A stretch of DNA of 64,000 bases from Vibrio splendidus (lineage in GTDB: Bacteria; Pseudomonadota; Gammaproteobacteria; Enterobacterales; Vibrionaceae). The position numbers and the translations under genes were made by a program. Below are positions 46,962 to 55,561 of the stretch, in pieces (position 1 is the first letter of the stretch; every line of letters begins with the position of its first letter). The notes under the pieces are model-generated. The model saw nothing but the letters and a program-made list of their open reading frames with translations, was not told the origin of the DNA and did not search any database. The DNA lies in the NCBI RefSeq assembly GCF_002873455.1, contig NZ_MCUN01000008.1, positions 62,001-126,000 on the forward strand, in the 5' to 3' direction.

Positions 46962-47528
46962 ATGAAAGCGATATTTGTTGATGCTGAAAATGTAGGTTTA
47001 AAGGAGCTTGAGAAGATCAACGCTACGATTGTCGATAAGGTATTTGTATTTTCGAAATCAGATGCTGTTAAGTTGGTTTGCCAAAAATCGTTATACCACT
47101 TCTTGGGTGATTACCCTACTGGACCGAATCAAGCCGACTTCTACATTATTGCTTACCTATCGAGAGTGCTACTGGCTCTGGATAAGAAGCAACTAGGTTC
47201 AACACATTTTGAGCTATATAGTAACGATGAGAGCTTGATAACAGCTTTTGAATTTCAGTGTGATTTACTTGGATCTAGCTGTCAGAGTATTCGAACGAGG
47301 GAGCAGACCGTTGTATCTCTCATTGAATCTAAGCCTAAAAAGTCAAAGAAACTCACACCTGAAGAAAGAGTGCTTAATGCACTGACTTCCCCTCAATCTC
47401 TCAACCCTAATTTCCAGAAGAAAGTGGGGTTGTCACAATCGGATTTTAGTAAAGCAATTACTGAACTATCGAAAAACAAACAGATCAAGCGTTCCCCTCA
47501 GTCGAAGAAAAAGTGGGTATCTTGTTAG
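46962..47528 (+). CDS. PIN/NYN-like nuclease-fold protein
   Basis: 188 residues. The start KAIFVDAENVGLKELEKI carries the FVDAENVG motif (first catalytic Asp and Asn) of PIN-like/NYN ribonuclease domains; NQADFYIIAYLSRVL and HFELYSNDESLITAFEF provide the other acidic positions (AD and ND). The C-terminal part (KSKKLTPEERVLNAL...SQSDFSKAITELSKNKQIK) looks like a winged helix. A small RNase or defence-type effector is plausible. First gene after R1. Confidence 0.6.
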   Translation: MKAIFVDAENVGLKELEKINATIVDKVFVFSKSDAVKLVCQKSLYHFLGDYPTGPNQADFYIIAYLSRVLLALDKKQLGSTHFELYSNDESLITAFEFQCDLLGSSCQSIRTREQTVVSLIESKPKKSKKLTPEERVLNALTSPQSLNPNFQKKVGLSQSDFSKAITELSKNKQIKRSPQSKKKWVSC

Positions 47529-48025
47529 CCATGTATTTTTACATGTAAATGTCTCGACATTCCCTATAGAAACCTACTAACTAATTCCACCACTGCCACC
47601 AGAAGCGATTCTAACGCGATGATTCAGTATCGTTATTACTTACCTTCAATGGGTGAATATCACTGTTGTAAGCTCACTGAGAGATTGTCAGGGGTGTTTC
47701 TGTGGGGAAGTGGGTGAGATTACTGAGTCGAGCACTGCTGGAAGAATAAATTTATATTGCTGGTGCGATTGCTATGTGTGATATAGGTTTTGATTGAGGT
47801 GGTGGTATCGGTGGCTAGTTGATTGCGTGAATGTGGTGAGATGAACTGGGAGCTGGGTTTTGGATAGAGTCTTGATATTAAATATATAATAACCAGTACA
47901 ACAGCTTGCCGTAGGCCGCTGTTGTACTGGTTATTATTAATACTATGTTAGTGGTTCTGCTGACGAAAATTAGACACTAAGCCCTTAGAAAACCTCTTTT
48001 TCTAAAAGAGCTTTTTTCGTGTCAG
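47529..48025. other. Noncoding region between convergent genes
   Basis: 497 bp; apart from the strong hairpin at 47888 I find no gene. Confidence 0.5.
47888..47935. terminator. Perfect 18 bp hairpin, likely bidirectional terminator
   Basis: AATAACCAGTACAACAGC pairs perfectly with GCTGTTGTACTGGTTATT around a 12-base loop, between convergent genes. Short A/T-rich flanks. Confidence 0.65.
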
Positions 48026-49582
48026 TTACCCCAAAACCTCGACATCACTAAACATGTAGCCGTGTTCTAGCAGTGATTGCTTAACTGACTCTCTGAGACT
48101 GATGTCGATATGATCTAGTAGTTCCTCTGCTGCTAGTTTTGGCTGTATTGTTAAGATTTTTTGGTCGCAGATGCTAGCTTCTTGAAGAAGAATTAGATCA
48201 TTGTTGTCTAAAGAATATATTAAAGTCTTCCCTTGGTTTTCCCCTTCTGTAGAGAAAGCCAATTTACCACCAATTTGAACTGTATGAATGACTGGTTCGG
48301 GTGCTTGTGCAGTCAACATGTCTTTGAGTCCATCGAATAGTTCTAACTCATGTTTATTTCCGTCCAAAGCAACTTTTAGCTGGCCTGATTTCAAAATGCT
48401 ATCGGCAATAACAGATAGGTCATTCAGGCGAGGATCTAGAACCTCAAGCTCTTTACCTGATGTGAGAGCTTCACAAGCTTTTTGGTGGAATACTTTATCG
48501 CTATCTAGCTTGGAACATAGTCCTAGTTCTTTCTCCTTAAAGTTAAAGAGTTCTGAGTAGCGTTCTTGCTGTTCCTCTATAAATTTTTCAAAGGTGCCTT
48601 GAAGTTTTTTAGCGGAATCAATTGCGAATTCGATATCGTCAAATTCGATGAAGTCTTCTGGTTTCGTAATAGACTCAGGGTAATACATGTTTTGGTTTTC
48701 TAGCCGTAACATACCGTACTTAGGACCAAACTGACTGTCATCGAGAAATTGAGCAACTCTCTCCATAATGCTTGCGAGCTGTTTTAGAGAGTAAGAAAAC
48801 TGCGAACCTGAGTATTTGAAATCTTGTAGAGCTTTGTCAACTTGCTGAAGAAACTCGTCTTTCATATCTTCAAGGCTTAGTTCGGGTTTTCGATTGTATA
48901 GGGTTCTTTGTAAGCTACTCGAAATGGAATGTTCAATAGTACTCTTGAAGAATTCTCGTCCGTTTTTCTCACGCTGCTTTTTATTTTCTATCTGTTCTTC
49001 AGTCTCTTGAATTGTCTCTTTAAGCTGTGCGAGTACGGCTTGCATAGTGTTTTGGTAACTTGATGGTAATACGCCAAATGGTTTTACATATGGTGACTTT
49101 TGGTTAATCAAGTGTTCTTCCCTCTTAGAGAAATAGAGGTCGGAATCCACTTCCTTACATACATACAAGTGATACTGAGTCGCGATAACCTCATTTAATG
49201 ACTCTAATGAATCAGCACTATCGAACTTCTCACGTAATTCGAAAGGAAGTGACTTGAGCTCTCCTATAAAGGCTTTCATTTGCTTTACCAGAAATAGGTC
49301 TAGGTCTTCTTTAGATAAAGCTAAACGCACGCATTTTGAAACTTGGAATGTTTCTGCTTTATGGTTCGGTAAGCGGAGGTTTAACAATGCTCTTAGTTTT
49401 TGAAGATATTCATTGCTAGCTTTCTGACCGTCTTTCCATCCGTTGATTCTGGACTGTTTTACGCCACATCTGCGAGCGATTTCTGATGGGGCTATATTTA
49501 ACGATTCAAGTTGCTCGACAATGCTTTTTGCGCAGTCCTTATCAAGCTTTTGATTGTGGGTTATTGATTCTGACATAGACAC
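48026..49582 (-). CDS. Large HTH-containing protein divergent from integrase 2
   Basis: 518 residues. The N-terminus has an XRE-type HTH (residues about 24-62: IAPSEIARRCGVKQSRINGW, then QKLRALLNL). The middle (about 180-360) is helical with coiled-coil segments (QLKETIQETEEQIENKKQRE). The C-terminus is mixed. It faces integrase 2 across 415 bp, and a protein of similar size (489 residues) occupies the same place in element 3. Could be a regulator-sensor or toxin-like effector; no family recognised. Confidence 0.6.
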   Translation of the reverse strand: MSMSESITHNQKLDKDCAKSIVEQLESLNIAPSEIARRCGVKQSRINGWKDGQKASNEYLQKLRALLNLRLPNHKAETFQVSKCVRLALSKEDLDLFLVKQMKAFIGELKSLPFELREKFDSADSLESLNEVIATQYHLYVCKEVDSDLYFSKREEHLINQKSPYVKPFGVLPSSYQNTMQAVLAQLKETIQETEEQIENKKQREKNGREFFKSTIEHSISSSLQRTLYNRKPELSLEDMKDEFLQQVDKALQDFKYSGSQFSYSLKQLASIMERVAQFLDDSQFGPKYGMLRLENQNMYYPESITKPEDFIEFDDIEFAIDSAKKLQGTFEKFIEEQQERYSELFNFKEKELGLCSKLDSDKVFHQKACEALTSGKELEVLDPRLNDLSVIADSILKSGQLKVALDGNKHELELFDGLKDMLTAQAPEPVIHTVQIGGKLAFSTEGENQGKTLIYSLDNNDLILLQEASICDQKILTIQPKLAAEELLDHIDISLRESVKQSLLEHGYMFSDVEVLG

Positions 49583-49997
49583 CTCTGTTTGGATTAAGTT
49601 TGAAATGACTATAAGTGCATGTGATTATCAATGGAAAGGAAAACTTACGGAAAGCCGTCTTTTTAATTTACTGAAATTTAAGGGGTAATTTTTATTTTCA
49701 AGAAATTAACAAAGAAATTTTGGGTGTTTTAAAGGTGTTTTGGAATGAGAGATACCTTGCTATTCGTTATTTTTGGGAGATTTTTCACATGAGAGGAGAG
49801 TTTTTGGATTTAAATGTCTTTGTGCGTAAATTTTACATAAATAAGTCTCTCTGTTTTCTTTATATGTTTTGGTTCTAGTTTGTTTTTACGGAAGTTTTGA
49901 GTAACTTTGTGGTATCTCTAACCGTATCGCGTCGCCGTAACAAACAACTATTCAAACAGATATTAACTAATTGAATATCTAGTTAATGGAGGTTTGA
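49583..49997. other. Divergent promoter region of the 518-residue gene and integrase 2
   Basis: 415 bp, AT-rich. No ORF. Likely to contain integrase arm sites, not resolvable by eye. Confidence 0.45.
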
Positions 49998-51239
49998 ATG
50001 AGCAAATCACAACGACTCACCACCACTTTCCTCAACAATCTCAAGCCCAATCCTGCCAACGCTAAATCCACCGATTACGAAGTTAATCTATCTGCTATGA
50101 AAGACTCTGGTCTGCCTGTAGGTGTTCGCTGCTTGGTAGGTAAGCGTCAGGGTTCTGTGCGCTATCTTCTTCGATACACTAGTCCAGTAACAGGTCGTAA
50201 AGCCTCCATCGGTCTAGGGCGACTCAATGACACTGACCTAATCACCTTACGCAAGAAAGCTAAAGAGTATCGTCAGCAGATACTTGAGGGTGTTGATCCG
50301 AAAATCGAGCGTGATACTGAAAAGACTGATTCTTCTATGACCCTTGAACGGTTCTTTAATGAAGTCTATTTACCACTAGCTAAGCAAAAGCGAAGCTGGA
50401 AAGATGATCAAGCGAGGTTCCGCCATGCTAAGTCGATATTTCATGTTCCCATTAATGAATTATCGGCGGCACATATCGTTAAGATCCAAATGGAAATGCA
50501 GGGAGCTATAAGTAAGACTACAGGGAAACCTTATGCTGTAGCTACGATTAATCGTGTATTAGCGCTGTTGAAAACGGTGAACCGTCAAGCTTACAAGTTG
50601 ATGGACGCGCCGTTGGTAGCTGATAAGGTCAGCTTGTTGAAAGAAGACAACGTCCGCACGGGTTACTTTACCGAAGCACAGTTAAAAGAGTTCATAGGTC
50701 ATGCTCTCAATCATGAAGATAAAAGTATTGGGGCATATCTAATTATTCTGTTTTTGACTGGATTACGCGATAGTGAATTACGATTGAGATTAAAATCCGA
50801 TGTGAATTGGGAGGAGAAAACACTCACTATTCCACAAACGAAAAATGGTAGTAGCCATGTTATTTACTTGAGTGATTACATGCTTGATATTTTGAGGTCG
50901 GTGCATCATGTGGCGAATAACCCATATCTCTTTCCTGGACGTAAAAGGGGTAAACCCGTAGGGCAACCTAGGCATGCTTTCAAGGCTATCAAAGCCAAGA
51001 TGGGACTGCCCGACATACCCGGAGATAAAGCGAATCTAACCCTACATTCAGCTCGGCATACGGTTGGGAGCTTATTAGCTAGTCAAGGAGTCTCGTTACA
51101 CGACATAGCCAAGCAGTTGAATCACGCTGACCTTTCATCCACAAGGCGCTACTCGAAATTGACTGTTGGACGTAGGAGGGAGATAGGCTCTCGCTTATCG
51201 GATATGGTGACTGCGAAACCAGAGATACGTTGGGAATGA
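49998..51239 (+). CDS. Tyrosine-type integrase of element 2
   Basis: 413 residues, related along its length to the 26768 integrase (DYEVNLSAMKDSGLPVG start region; RYLLRYTSPVTGRKASIGLG). Catalytic residues: Arg in LTGLRDSELR, Lys in TKNGSSHVI, HSARHTVGS (His-x-x-Arg), His in LNHADLS and Tyr in TRRYSKLT. Starts behind GGAGG. Its att site is not tRNA-Leu as far as I can see; R1/R2 are the candidates. Confidence 0.9.
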   Translation: MSKSQRLTTTFLNNLKPNPANAKSTDYEVNLSAMKDSGLPVGVRCLVGKRQGSVRYLLRYTSPVTGRKASIGLGRLNDTDLITLRKKAKEYRQQILEGVDPKIERDTEKTDSSMTLERFFNEVYLPLAKQKRSWKDDQARFRHAKSIFHVPINELSAAHIVKIQMEMQGAISKTTGKPYAVATINRVLALLKTVNRQAYKLMDAPLVADKVSLLKEDNVRTGYFTEAQLKEFIGHALNHEDKSIGAYLIILFLTGLRDSELRLRLKSDVNWEEKTLTIPQTKNGSSHVIYLSDYMLDILRSVHHVANNPYLFPGRKRGKPVGQPRHAFKAIKAKMGLPDIPGDKANLTLHSARHTVGSLLASQGVSLHDIAKQLNHADLSSTRRYSKLTVGRRREIGSRLSDMVTAKPEIRWE

Positions 51240-51279
51240 ATAAGTTAGGTTTAACCAATTGATTTAGAAATGACATTAG

Positions 51280-51319
51280 AAAAGCCCCTGTTTAGTGATG
51301 AGCTAAACAGGGGCTTTTT
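51280..51319 (+). terminator. Terminator after integrase 2
   Basis: AAAGCCCCTGTTTAG / CTAAACAGGGGCTTT, perfect long stem, then T run. Confidence 0.87.
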
Positions 51320-51340
51320 CATTATTAGGAGAAAATAATT

Positions 51341-51724
51341 ATGAAAAATGTAAACAAGTTTGAAGACATTCAATCACTACCAATGCCTGATGCAGTGAAA
51401 GCAAAGCTGCTAGAACACTTGATAGAGCCATTCGGTGATGAAGAAAGCACGAAAGCGTTCTGGGATGAGGTTGGCACTACTTTGTATTTGATTGAAGCTG
51501 ATGATACCGATGAAACCTTGAGTAAAGAATCGGAAGGTGATCAAAGCTTTCTACGTTTTGTTACTAACTACCCTGAATGGGTTTTATTACTAAACGACGA
51601 TGACTCTCCTTGGCTACTTGCTGTTGCCATTGTCACTACGGCAGGTAGTGGGGTGTATTGCTGCGCTCCAATGAACAGTCCAACGTTCCCAGTCGTCAAG
51701 CTTGCTGATCAAGCTGAATCTTAA
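51341..51724 (+). CDS. Module protein A (copy 2), unknown
   Basis: 127 residues, acidic; aligns with the protein at 28097 over the whole length, with identity concentrated in the middle (WDEVGTTLYLIEADDTDE) and VLLL. No known domain. Immediately downstream of the integrase terminator in both modules. Confidence 0.65.
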   Translation: MKNVNKFEDIQSLPMPDAVKAKLLEHLIEPFGDEESTKAFWDEVGTTLYLIEADDTDETLSKESEGDQSFLRFVTNYPEWVLLLNDDDSPWLLAVAIVTTAGSGVYCCAPMNSPTFPVVKLADQAES

Positions 51725-51769
51725 TCTCGAATTTAATCTTAATAGTCACTAATAGTATGGAGGTGTCCC

Positions 51770-52270
51770 ATGGCACGTAAAACCAATCAAAAGGAAAAAG
51801 TCGTTCAACCTGAAGTATTAGAGGGCAATGAACAAGTCACGGTTACTGACGATAATCCAGTAGACCATTTCACCAATGTCGCGCTCGATGGTAAAGCGAA
51901 TAAGCTATCACCGAAAACTCAGAATCATGTGTTCTATGAGCTTTCGGTACATGATGATCTAAATACTCTATTCCTTAGGCTTTCGGGCAATGAAGGTGGC
52001 GGTCTTCATAGTAAAGAATGGATAGCCTTTGAAGATATTGTCGCGGTGCTAAATGAGCAAGACGACAAGCCGTTTAAAAGCACTGTACTTAAATCTGTGT
52101 TCAAAGGTGGGTCTGCTAATAATGCTGGATTTATGGCGGCGGCACTGCGTGGGTTATTACTTATCCTGCCGTCAGAGAAATCGGTGTTTCTCCACGTTCT
52201 TGCGCCTGACTACGAGCAACGTCGTGATGAACTCATGTCATTAGTGGACGGTGAAACCGAAGCTAAATAA
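51770..52270 (+). CDS. Module protein B (copy 2), unknown
   Basis: 166 residues. Same conserved motifs as the 28522 copy: NEGGGLHSKEW and GGSANN. Variable, polar N-terminus of about 40 residues. GGAGG upstream. Probably cotranscribed with protein A (45 bp gap). Function unknown. Confidence 0.65.
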   Translation: MARKTNQKEKVVQPEVLEGNEQVTVTDDNPVDHFTNVALDGKANKLSPKTQNHVFYELSVHDDLNTLFLRLSGNEGGGLHSKEWIAFEDIVAVLNEQDDKPFKSTVLKSVFKGGSANNAGFMAAALRGLLLILPSEKSVFLHVLAPDYEQRRDELMSLVDGETEAK

Positions 52271-52372
52271 CCTCGAAACTCACATCAATCCTTATCCACT
52301 AAGCCAACTCTGACTTTTCATACCGAGCATTTAACAAGAGTGCTTCCTTAGCAAACTAAACGAGATTTTATT

Positions 52373-52801
52373 ATGAACTTAACTTTTGACGTTGAGCGCT
52401 TACTGCTGCCAGTAAGTGTCGATCTTCAAGATACTTTAAACCGAGTGATCAGCGAATCAGGCAAATTGACACCCATGATCCAATCGGTCGTGATTAGCCT
52501 CCGAGATTCGAGCTATAACTCTGAGAACGGTGGATACCACCCTATTGAAATTTCTACCAGTAGGCTTAGTGACCAATGGATTTTCGATTACATCACTGAC
52601 TTTAGTTACTGTGGATTGATGCCTGAGCTTGAGAAAGAAATCGACTTTGATTTTGGTCATGGTGTGGCTTACATCCGTTACATGGGTGAAGTTCCCATTA
52701 CTGAATCCAGTGTCGCTGAGTTCTATTCGATGTGGGAAACCAACTTTCTAGGCTACATCGGAATGGACTGCTTTGATGAGATAAAAGTCACGGTGGATTA
52801 G
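52373..52801 (+). CDS. DUF2787-like protein (copy 2)
   Basis: 142 residues. Near-identical to copy 1 from residue about 70 to the end, more divergent in the first 60, and the DNA identity continues past the stop for about 270 bp. This suggests recent recombination or gene conversion between modules over this segment. Family assignment as for copy 1 is from memory. Confidence 0.65.
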   Translation: MNLTFDVERLLLPVSVDLQDTLNRVISESGKLTPMIQSVVISLRDSSYNSENGGYHPIEISTSRLSDQWIFDYITDFSYCGLMPELEKEIDFDFGHGVAYIRYMGEVPITESSVAEFYSMWETNFLGYIGMDCFDEIKVTVD

Positions 52802-52875
52802 TCCATCACTAACGAATCAAGTTGAAAGCACCATGTATGCACCATAAAATCCGCCTCTCACTTCCTAGTGAAACC

Positions 52876-52925
52876 AAGGCTTCCTATTGCTCCATGTAAC
52901 TCATGGTGTGATGGGAAGCCTTTTT
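52876..52925 (+). terminator. Terminator after DUF2787 gene (copy 2)
   Basis: AAGGCTTCC / GGGAAGCCTT, same as 29771. Confidence 0.7.
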
Positions 52926-53071
52926 CATTGGATCAAGTTTCTACAACGGATTACTTAAACGTTGCCGTTGGGATTCAGAGAGGATTAAGTTGCAGGACTG
53001 CAATGGACGGTGGAAACACCAAAGAAGGGAGACTCGATTTTAACGAGTTTGGTTAACTTAAACTGGTGTTT
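52926..53071 (+). ncRNA. Conserved structured noncoding stretch (copy 2)
   Basis: Counterpart of 29821-29966. TTGCA-GGAC-TGCAA (52990-53003) is a perfect stem where copy 1 has a G-T pair and one end mismatch. GGTG-GAAA-CACC (53009-53020) and the alternative AAACACCA / TGGTGTTT pairing (TGGTGTTT at 53064) are kept. Confidence 0.45.
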
Positions 53072-53082
53072 TGTCATTAAAG

Positions 53083-53113
53083 ACTCCCATTGCTATCTGA
53101 AAGCAATGGGAGT
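53083..53113. repeat. Hairpin with loop TATCTGAAA (copy B)
   Basis: ACTCCCATTGC / GCAATGGGAGT; the base pair at the foot is A-T where copy A has G-C. Confidence 0.75.
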
Positions 53114-53125
53114 GAGTGTTTAGGT

Positions 53126-53581
53126 TTAGCCTGCTAGTTCAATCAGGGCTTGTTGAGCTTGTTGCTCTTTACTGTCAAGGCTTGATGGAAGAGCGTAACT
53201 CTTAATGTTTGGTAGTGAGTTCAAGTACTTGAAAAAACCTTGAGTTGTCATAGGTTGTACAGGTTCGAAGTAAGCTTCTTCATCATCACCAAATGAAAAC
53301 TCTGAGCAGTACATTACAAGATCTTCTTTCTCATAAATCAGGGCGATAGAGCGAGAGTCTTCAAAATCACTATACGCTTTGAACTCTAAGTGTAGAACTT
53401 CCTGACCCTCAACATTCGATAGGAACTCAGCTCCAGCTTCAATCGTATAGTGGTCAGCGTCGACTGACATTGTACACATTCCCATAATTGCCTCATGAGC
53501 ATGTGCTGCTGCGTTGCATTTAGCTAGCTTTTCACTAGTACAACCATTTAATAGCCAATCTTCTTTGTTGAATTGCGTCAT
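53126..53581 (-). CDS. Hypothetical protein in the hairpin-flanked slot
   Basis: 151 residues from the ATG at 53581 (MTQFNKEDWLLNGC); the ATG at 53590 abuts AGGAA too closely. Acidic; three cysteines in the first 40 residues; DFEDSRSIALIYEKEDLVMYCSEF suggests a mixed alpha/beta fold. It is absent from module 1, where the sequence jumps from one hairpin to the WYL end. No family recognised. Confidence 0.55.
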   Translation of the reverse strand: MTQFNKEDWLLNGCTSEKLAKCNAAAHAHEAIMGMCTMSVDADHYTIEAGAEFLSNVEGQEVLHLEFKAYSDFEDSRSIALIYEKEDLVMYCSEFSFGDDEEAYFEPVQPMTTQGFFKYLNSLPNIKSYALPSSLDSKEQQAQQALIELAG

Positions 53582-53719
53582 TATAGTCATTTCCTAACTT
53601 ATTAATTTAATAAGCTATTGTAATGGGTTCTAATCTACTGATTTTCAAGGGTTATAATTTGTTTTGTAGATATTTATTACTGCATGGCAATGTTCTTTTG
53701 AGTCTTATTGTCAGATAGT

Positions 53720-53748
53720 TTCCTATTGCTATGTGGAAGCAATAGGAA
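53720..53748. repeat. Hairpin with loop TATGTGGAA (copy C)
   Basis: TTCCTATTGC / GCAATAGGAA. One inner C-G pair of copies A and B is T-A here. Sits on the far side of the 53126 gene from copy B. Confidence 0.7.
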
Positions 53749-53898
53749 CCGTTAAGGTCGTTTTCTCTAGGATGCGTATAGGGAGTTGATTAGAAATGTA
53801 ATTTACCCTGAAATTCTTCATGGGCATCTGTTCCTAATTAGGCACCAAGAGTGCACCTAATCGGTTGTTAAAAAATCTGAGTTAAAGTTGAGTTTTAG

Positions 53899-54777
53899 TT
53901 AAAGCCTATCCAGTGAGGCATACAACTCACGCATTAACTCAAGTTTCAAAGTGGTAGGTGAAAGAACCTCTATGCGTGGCATCCATTGTTTTAAAATCGG
54001 CATGATATCGCCCAACTTTGAGACTCGACTGGTCACTAACAAGCTACCATCAGGAAGCTCTTTCAATACCTTTTGGTTAGGGAGAATAACACCATCAATA
54101 AAATGTGAAGCTACCTCGACATCAACCTGTAATAACACATCTGCATTTTCAGCTGTTAACCACTCCATTCCTACTCTACGGATGTTCTCTAGTACCTTTG
54201 GTTCTGGATAGTATTTATCTTCGGTGGTGTGAATCTGGGAAACCTTGGCTAACCTGTACGAATATAGCTGATCTGACACTACTCCACTGAGGTACCAGAT
54301 ACCTCTGTCATTCACCAATCGGTATGGATGTACCTTAGTTATCAGGCGACCTTGGTAGGTAAGGTCAATGATAGCTCTAGAGGTAATTGCACTGTTTATC
54401 TGAGTAAACACACCATCAAACTTGTGAGTATCTTCGTTACGTGGATTCTTAAATAGGATGGTTGAAGCTGAGGTACTGATATTGAGCTTTGGTGGAAGCA
54501 GACTTGATAACCCTGATTCATCAAGAACACGCTGGGTGGTTGTTATGCTTGAGCTAAGCTTACTTTCTAACTGGTATCCATGTTCTGTTTTCATGATAGG
54601 AGTATTAATCAATCGCTGGTTGAAATCCCGGCGCAAGGTCTTTTCACTCACACCGTATTCTTCCATTAGCCAACTTATAGATAGCACTTCACCTCGGTAT
54701 AACCGAGTCAGGATATCTCCAAGTCTTAGGGCTAGTTTTTCGCTCTTATCATTCATCTCAATATCGTAACGAACCAA
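53899..54777 (-). CDS. WYL-domain transcriptional regulator (module copy 2)
   Basis: 292 residues. HTH around WLMEEYGVSEKTLRRDFN (residues about 42-59), WYL domain with the true signature GIWYLSG and SYRLAKVSQIH (about 165-190), C-terminal extension ending LMRELYASLDRL. Homologous to the 30381 protein but well diverged in the HTH. An inverted repeat starts 3 bp upstream of the longest frame. MNDKSEK at 54756 aligns with the relative's alternative start, so the true start is uncertain. Confidence 0.82.
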   Translation of the reverse strand: MVRYDIEMNDKSEKLALRLGDILTRLYRGEVLSISWLMEEYGVSEKTLRRDFNQRLINTPIMKTEHGYQLESKLSSSITTTQRVLDESGLSSLLPPKLNISTSASTILFKNPRNEDTHKFDGVFTQINSAITSRAIIDLTYQGRLITKVHPYRLVNDRGIWYLSGVVSDQLYSYRLAKVSQIHTTEDKYYPEPKVLENIRRVGMEWLTAENADVLLQVDVEVASHFIDGVILPNQKVLKELPDGSLLVTSRVSKLGDIMPILKQWMPRIEVLSPTTLKLELMRELYASLDRL

Positions 54778-54779
54778 TT

Positions 54780-54794
54780 GGACGGGTTGTGTCC
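54780..54794. promoter_or_regulatory. Putative WYL operator next to the regulator (module 2)
   Basis: GGACGGGTTGTGTCC, 14 of 15 identical to the reverse complement of 54904-54918. Confidence 0.62.
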
Positions 54795-54903
54795 GTTAGA
54801 TTTTTAAATCTTTCAATTCGTTACGCACTAAGAACTGGCATAGCTTTCATCAACCTAGGTGGAGCAACGGCTATACAAAATATTCAATCAATTTCATCTT
54901 GCT

Positions 54904-54918
54904 GGACACAACCTGTCC
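54904..54918. promoter_or_regulatory. Putative WYL operator before the secreted-protein gene (module 2)
   Basis: GGACA-CAACC-TGTCC, perfect 5 bp inverted arms, at the same position relative to the gene as 31433 in module 1. Confidence 0.65.
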
Positions 54919-54999
54919 CTAACCCTCTTTAAACTAATCATCAATCACGTTAACGCCGTCTTTATCGGTGGCGTCATTACGTATTTAAGGAAAACAAAA

Positions 55000-55266
55000 A
55001 TGAAAAAATCAATCATCCTGCTAGGTCTAACTTCACTATGCGCATCTTCAGTATTTGCAGGTGGCACGTTCGGCGGTAATCCGGGCGATATATCTAAAAT
55101 GAAAGAACTACTAGAGCCTCAATGGAATGGTAAAGCAGGTATTCAGAACACGGCGTCTTACGGTGTCATCGTGCAATGGAAAGCCGATGTCTGCGGAACA
55201 ATGAATGGTCATGTTACTGATGTGACTCAATGCGGCCTAGATACCCCGAAAGGTAAAGCACAATAA
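55000..55266 (+). CDS. Small secreted module protein (copy 2)
   Basis: 88 residues with signal peptide ending CASSVFA and mature start GGTFGGNPGDISKMKELLE. It differs from the 31526 copy at only a handful of positions (for example EP for EL, V for A, L for S near the C-terminus). Both cysteines (VCGTM, TQCGL) are kept. The upstream leader from the operator to AAGGA is also conserved. Confidence 0.7.
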   Translation: MKKSIILLGLTSLCASSVFAGGTFGGNPGDISKMKELLEPQWNGKAGIQNTASYGVIVQWKADVCGTMNGHVTDVTQCGLDTPKGKAQ

Positions 55267-55271
55267 GGTTT

Positions 55272-55348
55272 GTTGCGGAGCTTGGCTCACGATATCTCAG
55301 TTTCGAAATTGGAACTCTCTAGGCTGAGATATCAATGAGCTCCGCAAC
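55272..55348 (+). repeat. Long hairpin between secreted-protein and zinc-ribbon genes (copy 2)
   Basis: GTTGCGGAGCT / AGCTCCGCAAC and GATATCTCAG / CTGAGATATC, both perfect, plus the AGTTTC / GGAACT tip. Confidence 0.7.
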
Positions 55349-55379
55349 ACTCAATCAACCAACAACAAGGAGCCTTAAC

Positions 55380-55481
55380 ATGGCGATTAAATCAATTACA
55401 ACACTCGTTACAACCTGTCCTGCATGTGGTGAACGTGCTTATGATGATGGTAGCTGTCAGGTGTGCGGTCACTCTCACTAA
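55380..55481 (+). CDS. 33-residue zinc-ribbon protein (copy 2)
   Basis: Protein identical to the 31906 copy (CPACGERAYDD, CQVCGHSH). Only synonymous nucleotide changes. AAGGAG upstream. Confidence 0.75.
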   Translation: MAIKSITTLVTTCPACGERAYDDGSCQVCGHSH

Positions 55482-55502
55482 AACTGCATTAACTAAAATT
55501 CT

Positions 55503-55538
55503 AAAGGGTCATGTTCTTCATCGAGCATGGCCTTTTTT
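55503..55538 (+). terminator. Terminator between zinc-ribbon and glycine-zipper genes (copy 2)
   Basis: AAAGG-GT-CATG / CATGGCCTTTTTT hairpin. Confidence 0.65.
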
Positions 55539-55561
55539 CATATCTATAGGAAAGGAGAATC

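Noticed and set aside
52868..53056. 62-codon ORF inside the conserved noncoding stretch
   Set aside because: The other module copy lacks the start codon although the DNA is almost identical, and the frame crosses a terminator.
29978..53748. Integron attC sites or a superintegron cassette array
   Set aside because: The hairpins lack the RYYYAAC/GTTRRRY boxes and the ~120 bp size of Vibrio repeats, and no integron integrase is seen.
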